The notes: generated by a model not told the origin, from the sequence alone. Shown: positions 32,471-42,605, counted from the first letter of the stretch. The stretch is DNA of 64,000 nt from Pseudomonas abieticivorans (GCF_023509015.1 NZ_CP094975.1:3837501-3901500), one strand, 5' to 3'. Made by a program: numbers and translations.

Positions 32471-33160
32471 TTACTGGGCTTTGAGTTTTTCACAGATCCA
32501 GATGGTGTGCCGCGTGCCCTTGTTGCCGTGGGCGAACACCTGCACTTCCTCGGCCTTGAAACCGGCCCTGCGCAGCTTGTCGGAAAACTGCCGGTCGGCG
32601 CTGGCCGACCACACGGCCAACACGCCCTTGGGGCGCAAGGCGCGGGCGCAGGCGCTCAGGCCTTGTGAGGAATACAACCAGCTGTTGGCTTTTTGGGTCA
32701 GGCCTTCAGGGCCGTTGTCGACGTCCAGCATGATCGCGTCAAAGCCTGCGGGCTCTGCCTGCAGCACCTTGGCCACGTCTTCCATGCGCACGGTGGTGCG
32801 CGGGTCGTCCAGGGGGCGGCCGGCTTTTTCACCCAGGGGGCCGCGGTTCCATTCCACCACGCCGGGCACCAGTTCGGCGACCACCACTTCGGCGGTCTTG
32901 CCCAGGTTCTTCAGCGCTGCGGCCAGGGTGAACCCCATGCCCAGGCCACCGATCAGCACGCGTGAGCCTGGCCGGCCGGCCACCTTGCGGCAGGGTATTT
33001 CTGCCAGGGCGTCTTCGGAACCGTGCATGCGGGTATTCATCAACTGGCCGCCGTCACCGCCCTGGATCTTGATGACAAAATCCTCGCCGTACTCGAACAG
33101 GCACAGGGCGCCACCGTTGTCGGGGATGGGCGTGGTGTCGAGCAGTACGAAACGTTTCAT
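32471..33160 (-). CDS. Spermidine synthase-like methyltransferase-fold protein
   Basis: 229-aa Rossmann-fold protein related to polyamine aminopropyltransferases: VLIGGLGMGFTLAAAL is the nucleotide loop, AELVPGVVEWN follows, and FDAIMLDVDNGPEG corresponds to the catalytic acidic region. Activity as a true spermidine synthase is not assured. The start MKRFVLLD at 33160 has a GAG just upstream; the longer open frame is not family-like. Confidence 0.75.
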   Translation of the reverse strand: MKRFVLLDTTPIPDNGGALCLFEYGEDFVIKIQGGDGGQLMNTRMHGSEDALAEIPCRKVAGRPGSRVLIGGLGMGFTLAAALKNLGKTAEVVVAELVPGVVEWNRGPLGEKAGRPLDDPRTTVRMEDVAKVLQAEPAGFDAIMLDVDNGPEGLTQKANSWLYSSQGLSACARALRPKGVLAVWSASADRQFSDKLRRAGFKAEEVQVFAHGNKGTRHTIWICEKLKAQ

Positions 33161-33255
33161 GGGGTTCTCATAGGGGAGGGCGTCACGAGGAAGGCAACTT
33201 TGTCCGGTTGGGAGTAGATTGAATAGACAAGGTTGGTCTGGCAGCGGAGCCATTG

Positions 33256-33540
33256 ATGAAGTCAGTTATTGTATCGGTGATTGCAGCGCTTGGGCTCTCG
33301 ATTACGGCCGCGATGGCCGCCGAGGTGCAAAGCAACACGCCGGGCGCCTCGAGCGGTCTGCCCGGCACGCCCACCCCCACGCCTTACCCGCAGGTCACCA
33401 CCAGCACCGTGCCAACGGCTGGCGGCATCGATAACAACTCACCCCTGTTGCCGCCGATCAAGGTGCCGGCACCACCGCGTGACGACGACCTGCCGGGGCT
33501 GCAAAAAGATGCGCAAAAGGTCAAGCCACCGGGTGGCTAG
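33256..33540 (+). CDS. Small secreted proline-rich protein
   Basis: 94-aa exported protein: signal peptide (about 1-22, AMAA), then a proline/threonine-rich region (LPGTPTPTPYPQV, PLLPPIKVPAPPRDDD) with no fold predicted. ATG at 33256 is used; a TTG lies just before it. Function unknown. Its end overlaps the convergent cNMP-binding gene by four bases. Confidence 0.65.
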   Translation: MKSVIVSVIAALGLSITAAMAAEVQSNTPGASSGLPGTPTPTPYPQVTTSTVPTAGGIDNNSPLLPPIKVPAPPRDDDLPGLQKDAQKVKPPGG

Positions 33541-34010
33541 ACCTGTTGGGTGAGCAGTTGGCCGTCGGCCATGCGCAGGCGCTTGGACATCGACACCGCC
33601 AGGGCGCGGATGATCCGGGCGGCGACTTTCGGCGCTTCGTTGAGCATCTTGTCCAAGGAATCCTTGCCCAGGTTCAGCAACGTGCAGTCGCTGGCAGCCA
33701 CGCAACTGGCCGAGCGCCGCTCGCCGTCGAGCACCGCCATCTCACCGAACGCCCGGCCCTTGCGCAAGGTGGCGATGTCGATCTGGCGGTTGTCGTTGCC
33801 AGTCTTCTGCACCGTCACCGAGCCGTAGTGGATGATGCACATGAAGGTGCCGGCATCGCCCTCGCTGAAAATCGCTTCGCCCTTGGACGGCGTGCTGATG
33901 GCGAAATAACCGGCAGCCGCGGCGAAATCGCCGGGTTGCAGTTGGTTGAACAGGCCGCAGTCCATGAGCATGTCGCGGATTTCGGTGTTCAGGTGAGAGG
34001 TGTCTGGCAT
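33537..34010 (-). CDS. Cyclic nucleotide-binding domain protein
   Basis: 157-aa stand-alone cNMP-binding (CRP-like) domain without a DNA-binding domain. The phosphate-binding cassette is recognisable in FGEMAVLDGERRSASCVA, preceded by IHYGSVTVQKTG. It could sense a cyclic nucleotide and act on a partner protein. It is probably a single-gene transcript, followed by the prolyl oligopeptidase-type gene further left on the same strand. Confidence 0.85.
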   Translation of the reverse strand: MPDTSHLNTEIRDMLMDCGLFNQLQPGDFAAAAGYFAISTPSKGEAIFSEGDAGTFMCIIHYGSVTVQKTGNDNRQIDIATLRKGRAFGEMAVLDGERRSASCVAASDCTLLNLGKDSLDKMLNEAPKVAARIIRALAVSMSKRLRMADGQLLTQQV

Positions 34011-34065
34011 GGCGTTTTACTGTCTTTTTATTGGCTGAATACGGTTGGGGGCCTTTGCCCTCACC

Positions 34066-34095
34066 CCGGCCCTCTGCCGGAGGGCAGAGGGCCGG
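34066..34095. repeat. 13-base perfect inverted repeat
   Basis: CCGGCCCTCTGCC-ggag-GGCAGAGGGCCGG lies between the cNMP-binding gene and the peptidase gene. It belongs to the 'CCTCACCCC..CCCTCT' type of dispersed Pseudomonas repeat and may act as a hairpin end. Confidence 0.65.
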
Positions 34096-34117
34096 CCGTG
34101 GCGTTCTTGCGATGTTT

Positions 34118-36163
34118 TTACACCAACCCCAACACCTTGAACACGAACCCATACTCCAACGCCACGTCCCGCAGCCCCTGGTACCGCCCGCTCATGCCAC
34201 CGTGGCCTGCGCCCAGTTCGGTCTTGAGCAGCAACAGGTTGCCATCGGTCTTGGTATCGCGCAGCTTGGCCACCCATTTGGCGGCTTCCCAATACTGCAC
34301 GCGGCTGTCGTTGTAGCCGGCCACCACCAGCAGCGCTGGGTAGGCCTGGGCCGACACGTTTTCGTAAGGTGCGTAGGCCTTGATGCGATCATAAACGTCT
34401 GGCTCCCCGGGGTTGCCCCACTCGTCGTATTCCGTGACGGTGAGGGGCAGTTCCGGGTCGAGCATGGTGTTAAGTACATCGACGAACGGTACTTCGGCAA
34501 TCGCCGCCTTGAACAGTTCCGGACGTTGGTTCAACACCGCGCCAATCAGCAGGCCGCCGGCGCTGCCGCCACTGATTGCCAATTGTTCGGCAGTGGTCAG
34601 CCCTTGCGCGATCAAATGTTCGGCGCAGGCAATAAAGTCGTTGAAGGTGTTGCCCTTGTGCTCCTGTTTGCCGGCGCGGTACCAGGCTTCGCCCAGTTCA
34701 CCGCCGCCGCGTACATGGGCGATGGCGAAAGCCACGCCGCGTTCCAGCAGGCTCAGGCGGGCGTGGGAAAACCACGGGTCCAGGCTTTCACCGTAGGCAC
34801 CATAGCCGTACAGGTAAAGTGGCGTTGGCTGGCCTGCGCGGTCGCGTCGCACCACCAGGCTGATCGGCACTTGGGTGCCGTCGCCCGCTGTGGCCCACAG
34901 GCGCTGGCTGACGTAGTCATCGGCATTGAACGGGCCCAGCACCGGGGTTTCCTTCAATACCTTCTGCGCGCCATCGGCCAGTTCCAATTGGCGGACCTGG
35001 GCCGGGCGGTTCAGGGCTTCGTAGCGCAGGCGGATGCGCGGGCTGGCAAATTCCAGGCTGTCCTGGATGTGCAGGCTGTAGGCCGCATCCGGCAGTTGCA
35101 CGCGGTAGCTGGCCAGGCCCTGGGGGTGCACTTGGATGATCGGCAGGCCACCTTCGCGCAGGCTCAGGCTGAAGGCCTGGGCGTTCAGGGTCACGCCTTC
35201 GAGCATCACCGTGTCGCTGTGGCCGATCAGCGGCTGCCACGTGTCGCGGGTCGGCACCTGGCCGTGGTCCGGGGTTTGCCACAGGGCGAAGTTGATGCCG
35301 GCCTGGTTGCTGCGGATAAACCAGGTCCACACGCCGTTCAACTGGCCGTGGTCGGGGTAGTACTCGTGGTCTTCCAGCCGTGGCGCCAGGCAGGCGAAAT
35401 CACCCTGGGGGTGCTCGGCGTCCAGCACCCAGGCCTCACTGGTGGTCTTGCTGTTGAGCAGCAGCACCAATTGGCGCTCGGAGCTTGAGCGGTAGCAGTG
35501 CAGGAAGAAGCGCCCGTCGGTTTCTTCGAACACCAGGCTGGCTTCGCTGCTGCCCAGGCGGTGGCGGTACAGCTTGTGTGGGCGGTGGGTATCGTCCAGT
35601 TCGCCGAAAAACAGCGTCTGGCTGTCGTTGGCCCAGGTCATGCTGCCGTCGCAGTCGTCGAATGGCAGCTCGGTGATCACGCCGCTGGCCAACTCTTTGA
35701 CGTACAGGCGGTAGATCTCTTCGCCGTTGGTGTCCAGGCTGTAGGCCAGGCGCTGGTGGTCGGGGCTGATGTTGAAGGCGCCCAACGACAGGAAGCCGCC
35801 GGCGGCCAGTGCGTTGGGGTCCAGCAGCAGTTCTTCCTGGCTTTCGTCGACCGTCGGAGAATCGTCGGCCGGGCGCGGGCAGCGGTAATGGCGGGCGTAT
35901 TCATCGCCGGCGGTGGTGCGGGTGTAGTACAGGTAGGGGCCCCACGGCGAGGCCAGGGACAGGTCGGTCTCGCGGATGCGCCCCTTGATCTCTTGGAACA
36001 GCTGTTCGCGCAGCGCCTCCTGGTCGGCCAGTTGCGCCTCCTGGTATGCGTTTTCGGCCTTCAGGTAATCCAGGACCTCAGGCGTGTCGCGCGCCTGCAG
36101 CCAGGCGTAAGGGTCGCTGCCTGCGGCCTTGCGGGCAATCGGTGCGTTGGCTGATAAAGGCAT
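34118..36163 (-). CDS. ptrB: Oligopeptidase B (S9 family serine peptidase)
   Basis: 681-aa cytoplasmic prolyl oligopeptidase-family enzyme that cuts short peptides after basic residues. A seven-bladed propeller (about 70-400) precedes the alpha/beta hydrolase domain. The catalytic Ser is in GGSAGG, the Asp in AGYNDSRV and the His near the end in GAGHGG; the oxyanion segment is LYGYGAYG. The ATG at 36163 gives the usual N-terminus (MPLSANAPIARKA). Length fits the family. Confidence 0.9.
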   Translation of the reverse strand: MPLSANAPIARKAAGSDPYAWLQARDTPEVLDYLKAENAYQEAQLADQEALREQLFQEIKGRIRETDLSLASPWGPYLYYTRTTAGDEYARHYRCPRPADDSPTVDESQEELLLDPNALAAGGFLSLGAFNISPDHQRLAYSLDTNGEEIYRLYVKELASGVITELPFDDCDGSMTWANDSQTLFFGELDDTHRPHKLYRHRLGSSEASLVFEETDGRFFLHCYRSSSERQLVLLLNSKTTSEAWVLDAEHPQGDFACLAPRLEDHEYYPDHGQLNGVWTWFIRSNQAGINFALWQTPDHGQVPTRDTWQPLIGHSDTVMLEGVTLNAQAFSLSLREGGLPIIQVHPQGLASYRVQLPDAAYSLHIQDSLEFASPRIRLRYEALNRPAQVRQLELADGAQKVLKETPVLGPFNADDYVSQRLWATAGDGTQVPISLVVRRDRAGQPTPLYLYGYGAYGESLDPWFSHARLSLLERGVAFAIAHVRGGGELGEAWYRAGKQEHKGNTFNDFIACAEHLIAQGLTTAEQLAISGGSAGGLLIGAVLNQRPELFKAAIAEVPFVDVLNTMLDPELPLTVTEYDEWGNPGEPDVYDRIKAYAPYENVSAQAYPALLVVAGYNDSRVQYWEAAKWVAKLRDTKTDGNLLLLKTELGAGHGGMSGRYQGLRDVALEYGFVFKVLGLV

Positions 36164-36295
36164 GCTGGGCTCACTTGTGAAGATGAAATTCTGCGGCGAG
36201 TGCCCCATTGGCAGGGCTTGCCTGACGTTGGGGGCGCCTGCGCGGCGAAAAGTCGTTATCATAAGCGCCTATTCGCCTGCCTTGCCACGGACACC

Positions 36296-36802
36296 ATGAC
36301 CGAGAACGACTATTTCCTCGCCTGGGGTATTTACGCCATCGCCGCCATCGGCTGCCTGCTGGTGTGGATGCGCATGACCCGCTGGATGTGGCGCTGGCTG
36401 CGTCAGCCGCTGCGTTTGTTGATGGCGGTGCTGCTGTTTACCCCGACCATCGTCGACCCGGTGAAAGAAAAATTCGCCCCGGCGGTGGCCATCACCGCCC
36501 TGGACGTTTTGTTCAAGAACCTTAGCAATGGCTGGCGCGCCATGTCGGACCTGGCCATGTACGGCATGATCGCCCTGGGCCTGTACGTGCTCTACGCGCT
36601 GATCCGCTGGCCGTTCGAGCGTAGCGCCAATGCCCGCCGCGATGAACGCCTGGCCCAGGAAGCTGCTGCCGCCAAGGCCGCTGCCGATGCGCCGCGCACC
36701 CCGGACGAGCCGTTCTCGGCCAGTGGCAACGACCGTTACGGGCGCAACCCGCCGACGCCACCCAGCCCAGGCAGCCGCCTGCGCGTAGAGCCACGCCTGT
36801 AG
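36296..36802 (+). CDS. Inner membrane protein, MFS-like fragment family
   Basis: 168-aa protein with hydrophobic helices at about residues 9-24, 40-55 and 88-106, and a proline-rich cytoplasmic tail (about 130-168). No known domain is recognised. It begins a run of same-strand genes through the pxp operon, with 8 bases before the amidotransferase gene. Confidence 0.65.
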   Translation: MTENDYFLAWGIYAIAAIGCLLVWMRMTRWMWRWLRQPLRLLMAVLLFTPTIVDPVKEKFAPAVAITALDVLFKNLSNGWRAMSDLAMYGMIALGLYVLYALIRWPFERSANARRDERLAQEAAAAKAAADAPRTPDEPFSASGNDRYGRNPPTPPSPGSRLRVEPRL

Positions 36803-36810
36803 GGTGACGC

Positions 36811-37584
36811 ATGTGTGAATTGATGGGCATGAGCGCCAATGTGCCGACCGACATTGTGTTCAGCTTTACCGGGCTGATGCAGCGCGGCGGCAAGACCGGC
36901 CCGCATCGTGACGGCTGGGGCATCGCCTTCTACGAAGGCCGCGGCCTGCGCTTGTTCCAGGACCCGGCCGCCAGCAGCGAGTCAGAAGTGGCGCAACTGG
37001 TGCAGCGCTACCCGATCAAGAGCGAAGTGGTGATCGGGCATATTCGCCAGGCCAACGTGGGCAAGGTCTGCCTGTCCAACACCCACCCCTTCGTACGCGA
37101 GCTGTGGGGCCGCAACTGGTGTTTTGCCCATAACGGCCAACTGGCCGACTTCAACCCGCGCGCCACGTTCTACCGCCCGGTGGGTGACACCGACAGCGAA
37201 GCGGCGTTCTGCGACCTGCTCAACCGTGTGCGCGAAGCCTTCCCGGAGCCCGTGGAGATCGAGCAGTTGTTGCCGATCCTGGTTCAGGCCAGTGCCGAGT
37301 TTCGCAGCAAGGGCGTGTTCAACTGCCTGCTCAGCGACGGCGACTGGCTGTTCTGTTTTTGTTCCAGCAAGTTGGCGCACATCACCCGGCGCGCGCCCTT
37401 TGGCCCGGCGCGGTTGAAGGACGTCGACGTGATTGTCGATTTCCAGGCCGAAACCACTCCCAACGACGTGGTCACGGTGATCGCCACCGAGCCGCTCACC
37501 GAAAACGAAACCTGGAACTGCTACACGCCTGGCCAGTGGGGCCTGTGGCGCCGTGGCGAGTGCATCCAGCACGGCCAGGCCTGA
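36811..37584 (+). CDS. Class II glutamine amidotransferase (YafJ-like)
   Basis: 257-aa Ntn-type amidotransferase of the YafJ group. The mature N-terminal nucleophile is Cys2 (MCELMGMS); DGWGIAFYEGRG, GHIRQANVG and the CFAHNGQL segment form the glutaminase site. No synthase domain follows, so the acceptor is unknown. Translated close behind the small membrane protein gene. Confidence 0.88.
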   Translation: MCELMGMSANVPTDIVFSFTGLMQRGGKTGPHRDGWGIAFYEGRGLRLFQDPAASSESEVAQLVQRYPIKSEVVIGHIRQANVGKVCLSNTHPFVRELWGRNWCFAHNGQLADFNPRATFYRPVGDTDSEAAFCDLLNRVREAFPEPVEIEQLLPILVQASAEFRSKGVFNCLLSDGDWLFCFCSSKLAHITRRAPFGPARLKDVDVIVDFQAETTPNDVVTVIATEPLTENETWNCYTPGQWGLWRRGECIQHGQA

Positions 37585-37598
37585 CAAGGAAAACATCA

Positions 37599-38126
37599 AT
37601 GCTGCGAAGCTACCTGCGCCTGGTGCTGTTTGCCTTCGGTCTGCTGTTTGGCGTGCAAGTGCCGGGGCTGATCAACGACTACAGCCAGCGGGTGGAAGCG
37701 CACATGATCGAGTCGCGCCAGAGCCTCAAAGGCTTTGACGACACCGCCAGGCAATTCTTCAATGGCGACCTGAACGCGCTGGTGGCCCATTACCGCGCCA
37801 GTGACGACCCGGTGTTCCAGAGCGACGCGCAAAGCATCGGCACCTTGCTGGGCCGTAGCCAATTGCTCGACCATGAGTGGCAGGTGATGCAGGGCACGTG
37901 GTACCAACGCGCCTGGCACGTGTTCGCCGAAGCCGACCCGGCGCTGCGCCAGGAAACGCTCAACGCCTACACTTGGCAGGTGTTGTTGGCTCCCGAAGCC
38001 ATTATCTGGGGTGTGCTGGGTGCGCTGGTGCTGGCGTTTGTCCTGGAAAGCCTGCTGATGTTGCCGGTGTGGACGTTGTACGGTCGCCGCCGGCACAAAG
38101 GCGAGGTTCCCGAAACCTGGCGTTGA
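37599..38126 (+). CDS. DUF2937 family membrane protein
   Basis: 175-aa inner-membrane protein: one helix at about 5-24, a periplasmic helical middle (about 28-125) and another helix at about 132-158 followed by a short basic tail. Matches DUF2937, unknown function. An AAGGAAA site precedes the ATG. It is directly upstream of pxpA. Confidence 0.8.
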   Translation: MLRSYLRLVLFAFGLLFGVQVPGLINDYSQRVEAHMIESRQSLKGFDDTARQFFNGDLNALVAHYRASDDPVFQSDAQSIGTLLGRSQLLDHEWQVMQGTWYQRAWHVFAEADPALRQETLNAYTWQVLLAPEAIIWGVLGALVLAFVLESLLMLPVWTLYGRRRHKGEVPETWR

Positions 38127-38143
38127 ACCCACAGGAGTTGCCC

Positions 38144-38893
38144 GTGAAACCTTTGTTATTGAACTGTGACATCGGCGAAAGCTTTGGCAGCTGGACCATG
38201 GGCCTGGATGCCGAGGTGATGCCCTTCATCGACTGCGCCAACATCGCGTGCGGCTTCCATGCCGGCGACCCGGGCACCATGCGCAAAACCGTGGGCCTGG
38301 CCCTGCAACACGACGTGATGATCGGCGCGCACCCGGCCTACCAGGACCTGGTGGGTTTCGGCCGGCGCTCCATGGCCTGTTCCGAGCAAGAAATCGAAGA
38401 CCTGCTGCATTACCAGGTCGGCGCCCTGGACGGCGTGTGCCGCGCCCAAGGCAGCCGCGTACGCTACGTCAAACCCCACGGCGCGTTGTACAACGACATG
38501 ATGGCCACGCCGGCCAAGTTGCGCGCGGTGGTGCGGGCCGTGGCCGCCTATGACCGCGCACTGCCCTTGATGCTGATGGCAACCCGCGACAACAGTCAGG
38601 CCCAGGCCATCGGCGACGAGTTTGGCCTGACGTTGTGGTTCGAAGCTTTTGCCGACCGCGCCTACGATGCGGCCGGGCACCTTGTGTCGCGCAACGTGCC
38701 GGGCGCGGTGCACCACGACCCTGAAAAAATCATCGATCAGGCCTTGCGCCTATCGCGCGGCGACAGCCTGGTGGCCAGCGATGGCAGCGACCTCAAGCTG
38801 GTCGCCCAGACCCTGTGCGTGCACGGCGACAACGTCAGTTCCATTGCCGCCGTGCAGCGCATTCGCGAGGCGCTCGGCCAGCCAAGCCGATGA
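38144..38893 (+). CDS. pxpA: 5-oxoprolinase subunit PxpA
   Basis: 249-aa LamB/YcsF-family subunit of the ATP-dependent 5-oxoprolinase that opens pyroglutamate to glutamate. Family segments are [41 protein letters not shown] and VKPHGALYN. The start is the GTG at 38144, 5 bases after CAGGAG. It overlaps pxpB by four bases. Confidence 0.94.
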   Translation: MKPLLLNCDIGESFGSWTMGLDAEVMPFIDCANIACGFHAGDPGTMRKTVGLALQHDVMIGAHPAYQDLVGFGRRSMACSEQEIEDLLHYQVGALDGVCRAQGSRVRYVKPHGALYNDMMATPAKLRAVVRAVAAYDRALPLMLMATRDNSQAQAIGDEFGLTLWFEAFADRAYDAAGHLVSRNVPGAVHHDPEKIIDQALRLSRGDSLVASDGSDLKLVAQTLCVHGDNVSSIAAVQRIREALGQPSR

Positions 38894-39594
38894 ACCTGCG
38901 CATCGAGGTGGTGGCCCTCGACAGCCTGATGGTGCGGCTGTTCGACAACATCGACGAGGCCAACATGCCGTGGCTGCTGGCGGCCGGCACGCGCCTGCGG
39001 GCCGCGTTTGGTGCGCAGTTGATCGAGCTGGTGCCGTCCTACACCACCTTGATGGTGCAGTTTGATCTGTTTCAGTTAACGCCAAAGGCTGCGCGTGAGC
39101 GTATCGCCCAGGCCTTGCACGATCTTCAGCCAGACACTGGCGCTTGCGGCCACCTGCATGAAATACCGGTGTGGTACCACCCAAGCGTCGGCCCGGAATT
39201 GGCTTTGCTGGGCAAGCGCTTTGCCGATGATATCGAGCAGGTGATCCGCTTGCACACGGCCCGTGATTATCAGGTATTTGCCCTGGGCTTTGCGCCGGGC
39301 TTTGCCTTCATGGGCCTGGTGGATGAGCAGATCGCCGCGCCGCGCCTCAATACCCCGCGCAAACGCGTCGCGGCGGGCAGCGTGGGTATCGCTGAGCGCC
39401 AGACGGCGGCGTACCCGGCGGTTTCGCCAGGCGGCTGGAACCTGATCGGGCGTACCCCGAGCCGCTTGTTCGACCGCGATCGCGATGGCTACAGCTTGAT
39501 GCAGCCGGGGGATCGGGTGCGCTTTGTCGCCGTCGATCGTGACACCTTTGTCGGCCTGGGCGGTGATACCGCGCCGATGGAGGGCGTGGCATGA
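38890..39594 (+). CDS. pxpB: 5-oxoprolinase subunit PxpB
   Basis: 234-aa subunit of the 5-oxoprolinase complex (KipI/AHS1 family). Recognisable segments are [39 protein letters not shown] and [11 protein letters not shown]. Starts in an ATGA overlap with pxpA and ends in an ATGA overlap with pxpC, so all three are translationally coupled. Confidence 0.94.
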   Translation: MNLRIEVVALDSLMVRLFDNIDEANMPWLLAAGTRLRAAFGAQLIELVPSYTTLMVQFDLFQLTPKAARERIAQALHDLQPDTGACGHLHEIPVWYHPSVGPELALLGKRFADDIEQVIRLHTARDYQVFALGFAPGFAFMGLVDEQIAAPRLNTPRKRVAAGSVGIAERQTAAYPAVSPGGWNLIGRTPSRLFDRDRDGYSLMQPGDRVRFVAVDRDTFVGLGGDTAPMEGVA

Positions 39595-40511
39595 GCCTGC
39601 TCGTCGAAGCCAGCACGCCGCTGTGCCTGTTGCAGGACGCCGGGCGCTTTGGCGTGCGCCACTTGGGCGTGACCCAAGGGGGCGCGTTGGACAGCGTGTC
39701 CATGGCCTGGGCCAATTGGTTGCTGGGCAACCCATGGGGGGCGGCAGTGGTCGAAATCACCCTGGGCGGCTTGACGCTGGTGGCCCAGCAAGATTGCCAC
39801 TTGGCGCTGGCAGGCGCGGATTTGGATGCGCGAATCGATGAAGCGCCGCTCAAGCCTTGGCGCAACTTCGTCCTGCGCCGCGGCCAACGCCTGAGCTTTC
39901 GCCAACCGCTGTCGGGCGCACGGGCCTACCTGGCGGCGCCCCACGGCTTTGCCGCGCCCAGGGTCTTGGGCAGTTGCGCAACCGTGGTGCGCGAAGGTTT
40001 CGGCGGGGTCGATGGGCAGGGTAGGGCGCTGGTCAAGGGCGACACCCTAGCGTATCAGGGGGATGTCATCGAGGCGCGCGGCATGCCGCCCCATGCCATC
40101 GCGGATTTCACCGCCCCTGCGGTACTGGACCTGGTGGTGGGTGCACAGATCGGGTTGTTCTCGGGGCTCAGCCTGTTCGCCGCCTTCAACCAAGCCTTCA
40201 CCCTGGACAGCCGTGGCGATCGCATGGGCCAGCGCTTGCAAGGGCCGGCTCTGGAATACCAAGGCCCGCCGATGATTTCCGAAGGCATCCCGCTGGGCGC
40301 CGTGCAGGTGCCACCGGACGGCCAGCCGATCGTGTTGCTCAATGACCGGCAGACCATCGGCGGGTATCCCCGGTTGGGCGCATTGACGCCGTTGGCGCAG
40401 GGGCGCTTGGCGCAGTGTTTGCCGGGGAGCGCGGTGCGGTTGAAAGCGGTGGTGCAGGAAAGGGCGGTGGTGGAGTATCTGGAAGTGATGCGCTGGTTTG
40501 TTCGCCGATGA
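39591..40511 (+). CDS. pxpC: 5-oxoprolinase subunit PxpC
   Basis: 306-aa subunit of the 5-oxoprolinase complex (KipA/AHS2, biotin-dependent carboxyltransferase-like fold). It has the family segments QDAGRFGVRHLGVTQGGALD, AGADLDARI and the C-terminal QTIGGYPRLG. The stop codon forms part of a strong hairpin, the probable end of the operon. Confidence 0.94.
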   Translation: MSLLVEASTPLCLLQDAGRFGVRHLGVTQGGALDSVSMAWANWLLGNPWGAAVVEITLGGLTLVAQQDCHLALAGADLDARIDEAPLKPWRNFVLRRGQRLSFRQPLSGARAYLAAPHGFAAPRVLGSCATVVREGFGGVDGQGRALVKGDTLAYQGDVIEARGMPPHAIADFTAPAVLDLVVGAQIGLFSGLSLFAAFNQAFTLDSRGDRMGQRLQGPALEYQGPPMISEGIPLGAVQVPPDGQPIVLLNDRQTIGGYPRLGALTPLAQGRLAQCLPGSAVRLKAVVQERAVVEYLEVMRWFVRR

Positions 40512-40538
40512 AACCGCTCCTGCAAGAGCGGTTTCATC
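40507..40538. terminator. Hairpin between convergent pxpC and VWA genes
   Basis: GATGAAACCGCTC-ctgcaa-GAGCGGTTTCATC, a perfect 13-base inverted repeat starting within the pxpC stop codon. There is no long T-run, but its position suggests it ends both transcripts. Confidence 0.6.
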
Positions 40539-40562
40539 CGTGAAAAAGCTAGTCCGATCTAC

Positions 40563-41741
40563 CTACTTGGACAAGAACCGCATTCCTTCCTCCAGCCCCC
40601 GCAACGTCAACGGGTACATCTGGTCCTCGAGCAACTCGCGGACGATATTGGTCGACGCGGTATACCCCCAGGTGTCCTTGGGGTAAGGATTTATCCAGAT
40701 CAGCTTCTTGTACTTCTGCATGAACCGCTGCATCCAAACATACCCGGCTTCCTCGTTCCAGTGCTCGACGCTGCCACCCGGCTGGGTGATTTCATAAGGC
40801 GCCATGGCGGCATCGCCGACGAAGATCACTTTGTAGTCCGGGCCATACTTGTGCAGCAAATCCTGGGTCGAGGTGCGTTCCGAGGTGCGGCGCATGTTGT
40901 TTTTCCACACCGACTCATACACGAAGTTGTGGAAGTAGAAATACTCCAGGTGCTTGAATTCGGTCTTGCAGGCCGAGAACAGCTCTTCGCAAATCTTCAC
41001 GTGGGCGTCCATCGAACCGCCGATGTCGAACAGCAGCAACAGCTTCACGCTGTTGCGACGTTCGGGGCGCATCTGGATGTTCAAGAGGCCCGCGTCCCGT
41101 GCGGTGTGGTCGATGGTGCCGTCGATGTCCAGCTCTTCGGCAGCGCCCTGGCGGGCGAACTTGCGCAAGCGGCGCAGGGCCACCTTGATGTTGCGCGTGC
41201 CCAGTTCCACCTGGTCATCGAGGTTTTTGTACTCGCGCTGGTCCCACACCTTCACGGCCTTGCCCTGGCGCTTGCCGGCGTCGCCCACGCGCACGCCTTC
41301 GGGGTTGAAGCCCCCGGAGCCGAACGGGCTGGTGCCCCCGGTGCCGATCCACTTGTTGCCGCCGGCGTGGCGCTCCTTTTGTTCTTCCAGGCGTTTCTTG
41401 AACTCTTCGATCAGCTTGTCCAGGCCGCCCAGGCTTTGGATTTGCGCGCGTTCTTCGTCACTCAGCGAGCGCTCGAATTCCTTGCGCAACCACTCTTCGG
41501 GGATCAGCGCCTGCAGGTGGTCGTCGAGTTTTTCCAGGCCATTGAAGTAGGCGCCGAACGCGCGGTCGAACTTGTCGAAATGGCGTTCGTCCTTCACCAG
41601 GATCGCCCGGGACAAGTAATAAAACTCGTCCATGTCGGCAAAGGTCACGCGCTTTTGCAAGGCGTTGATCAGGTCCAGTAGCTCGCGCACCGACACTGGC
41701 ACCTTGGCCGCGCGCATTTCATTGAACAGGTTGAGCAGCAT
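40563..41741 (-). CDS. VWA domain-containing CoxE-like protein
   Basis: 392-aa cytoplasmic protein: a helical N-terminal part (about 1-200) and a von Willebrand A domain (about 205-390). The metal-binding MIDAS start reads LLLFDIGGSMD, with Gly in place of the usual first Ser of DxSxS. It follows the MoxR ATPase gene by 18 bases; MoxR/VWA pairs act as chaperone-like systems that insert metals or activate partner enzymes. The client here is unknown. Confidence 0.88.
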   Translation of the reverse strand: MLLNLFNEMRAAKVPVSVRELLDLINALQKRVTFADMDEFYYLSRAILVKDERHFDKFDRAFGAYFNGLEKLDDHLQALIPEEWLRKEFERSLSDEERAQIQSLGGLDKLIEEFKKRLEEQKERHAGGNKWIGTGGTSPFGSGGFNPEGVRVGDAGKRQGKAVKVWDQREYKNLDDQVELGTRNIKVALRRLRKFARQGAAEELDIDGTIDHTARDAGLLNIQMRPERRNSVKLLLLFDIGGSMDAHVKICEELFSACKTEFKHLEYFYFHNFVYESVWKNNMRRTSERTSTQDLLHKYGPDYKVIFVGDAAMAPYEITQPGGSVEHWNEEAGYVWMQRFMQKYKKLIWINPYPKDTWGYTASTNIVRELLEDQMYPLTLRGLEEGMRFLSK

Positions 41742-41759
41742 GGCAATTGCCCCAGATGA

Positions 41760-42605
41760 TCAACGGTTGCCGCGACGGCTCATGAACGCCAGGCGTTCGA
41801 GCAATTGCACGTCCTGCTCGTTCTTGACCAAAGCGCCTGCCAGGGGCGGGATGGCCTTGGTGGGATCGCGCTCGCGCAACACCGCTTCACCGATGTTGTC
41901 GGCCATCAACAGTTTCAGCCAGTCGACCAGTTCGGAGGTGGACGGTTTTTTCTTCAGGCCCGGCACCTTGCGTACATCGAAGAACACGTCCAACGCTTCG
42001 CTGACCAGCTCTTTCTTGATATTGGGGTAGTGCACGTCAACGATCTTTTGCAGGGTGGTGCGGTCGGGGAAGGCGATGTAGTGGAAGAAGCAGCGGCGCA
42101 AAAAGGCGTCCGGCAGTTCTTTTTCATTGTTGGAGGTGATGATGATGATCGGGCGCTGCTTGGCCTTGATCGTCTCGTCAGTCTCGTAAACGTAGAACTC
42201 CATCTTGTCGAGTTCTTGCAGCAGGTCGTTGGGGAATTCGATGTCGGCCTTGTCGATCTCGTCGATCAGCAGAATCACCCGCTCCTCGGACTCAAACGCT
42301 TCCCACAGCTTGCCCTTTTTCAGGTAGTTGCGTACGTCATGCACCTTGTCCACGCCCAGTTGCGAGTCGCGCAGGCGGCTGACCGCGTCATACTCGTACA
42401 GGCCCTGGTGGGCCTTGGTGGTGGACTTGATGTGCCAGGTGATCAGGCGCGCACCGAAGGATTCGGCCAGTTGTTCGGCCAGCATGGTCTTGCCGGTGCC
42501 GGGCTCGCCCTTGACCAGCAATGGCCGTTCCAGGGTGATGGCCGCATTGACCGCCAGTTTCAGGTCGTCTGTGGCGACGTACGCCTGGGTGCCTTCAAAC
42601 TTCAT
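41760..42605 (-). CDS. MoxR family AAA+ ATPase
   Basis: 281-aa AAA+ ATPase with Walker A GEPGTGKT (about 37-44), Walker B ILLIDEIDKAD, and sensor 1 IIITSNNEKELPDAF. It belongs to the MoxR group, close to the CoxD-like branch. It is the first gene of an operon with the VWA protein. The ATG at 42605 gives MKFEGTQAYVATDDL, the typical N-terminus of this group. Confidence 0.92.
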   Translation of the reverse strand: MKFEGTQAYVATDDLKLAVNAAITLERPLLVKGEPGTGKTMLAEQLAESFGARLITWHIKSTTKAHQGLYEYDAVSRLRDSQLGVDKVHDVRNYLKKGKLWEAFESEERVILLIDEIDKADIEFPNDLLQELDKMEFYVYETDETIKAKQRPIIIITSNNEKELPDAFLRRCFFHYIAFPDRTTLQKIVDVHYPNIKKELVSEALDVFFDVRKVPGLKKKPSTSELVDWLKLLMADNIGEAVLRERDPTKAIPPLAGALVKNEQDVQLLERLAFMSRRGNR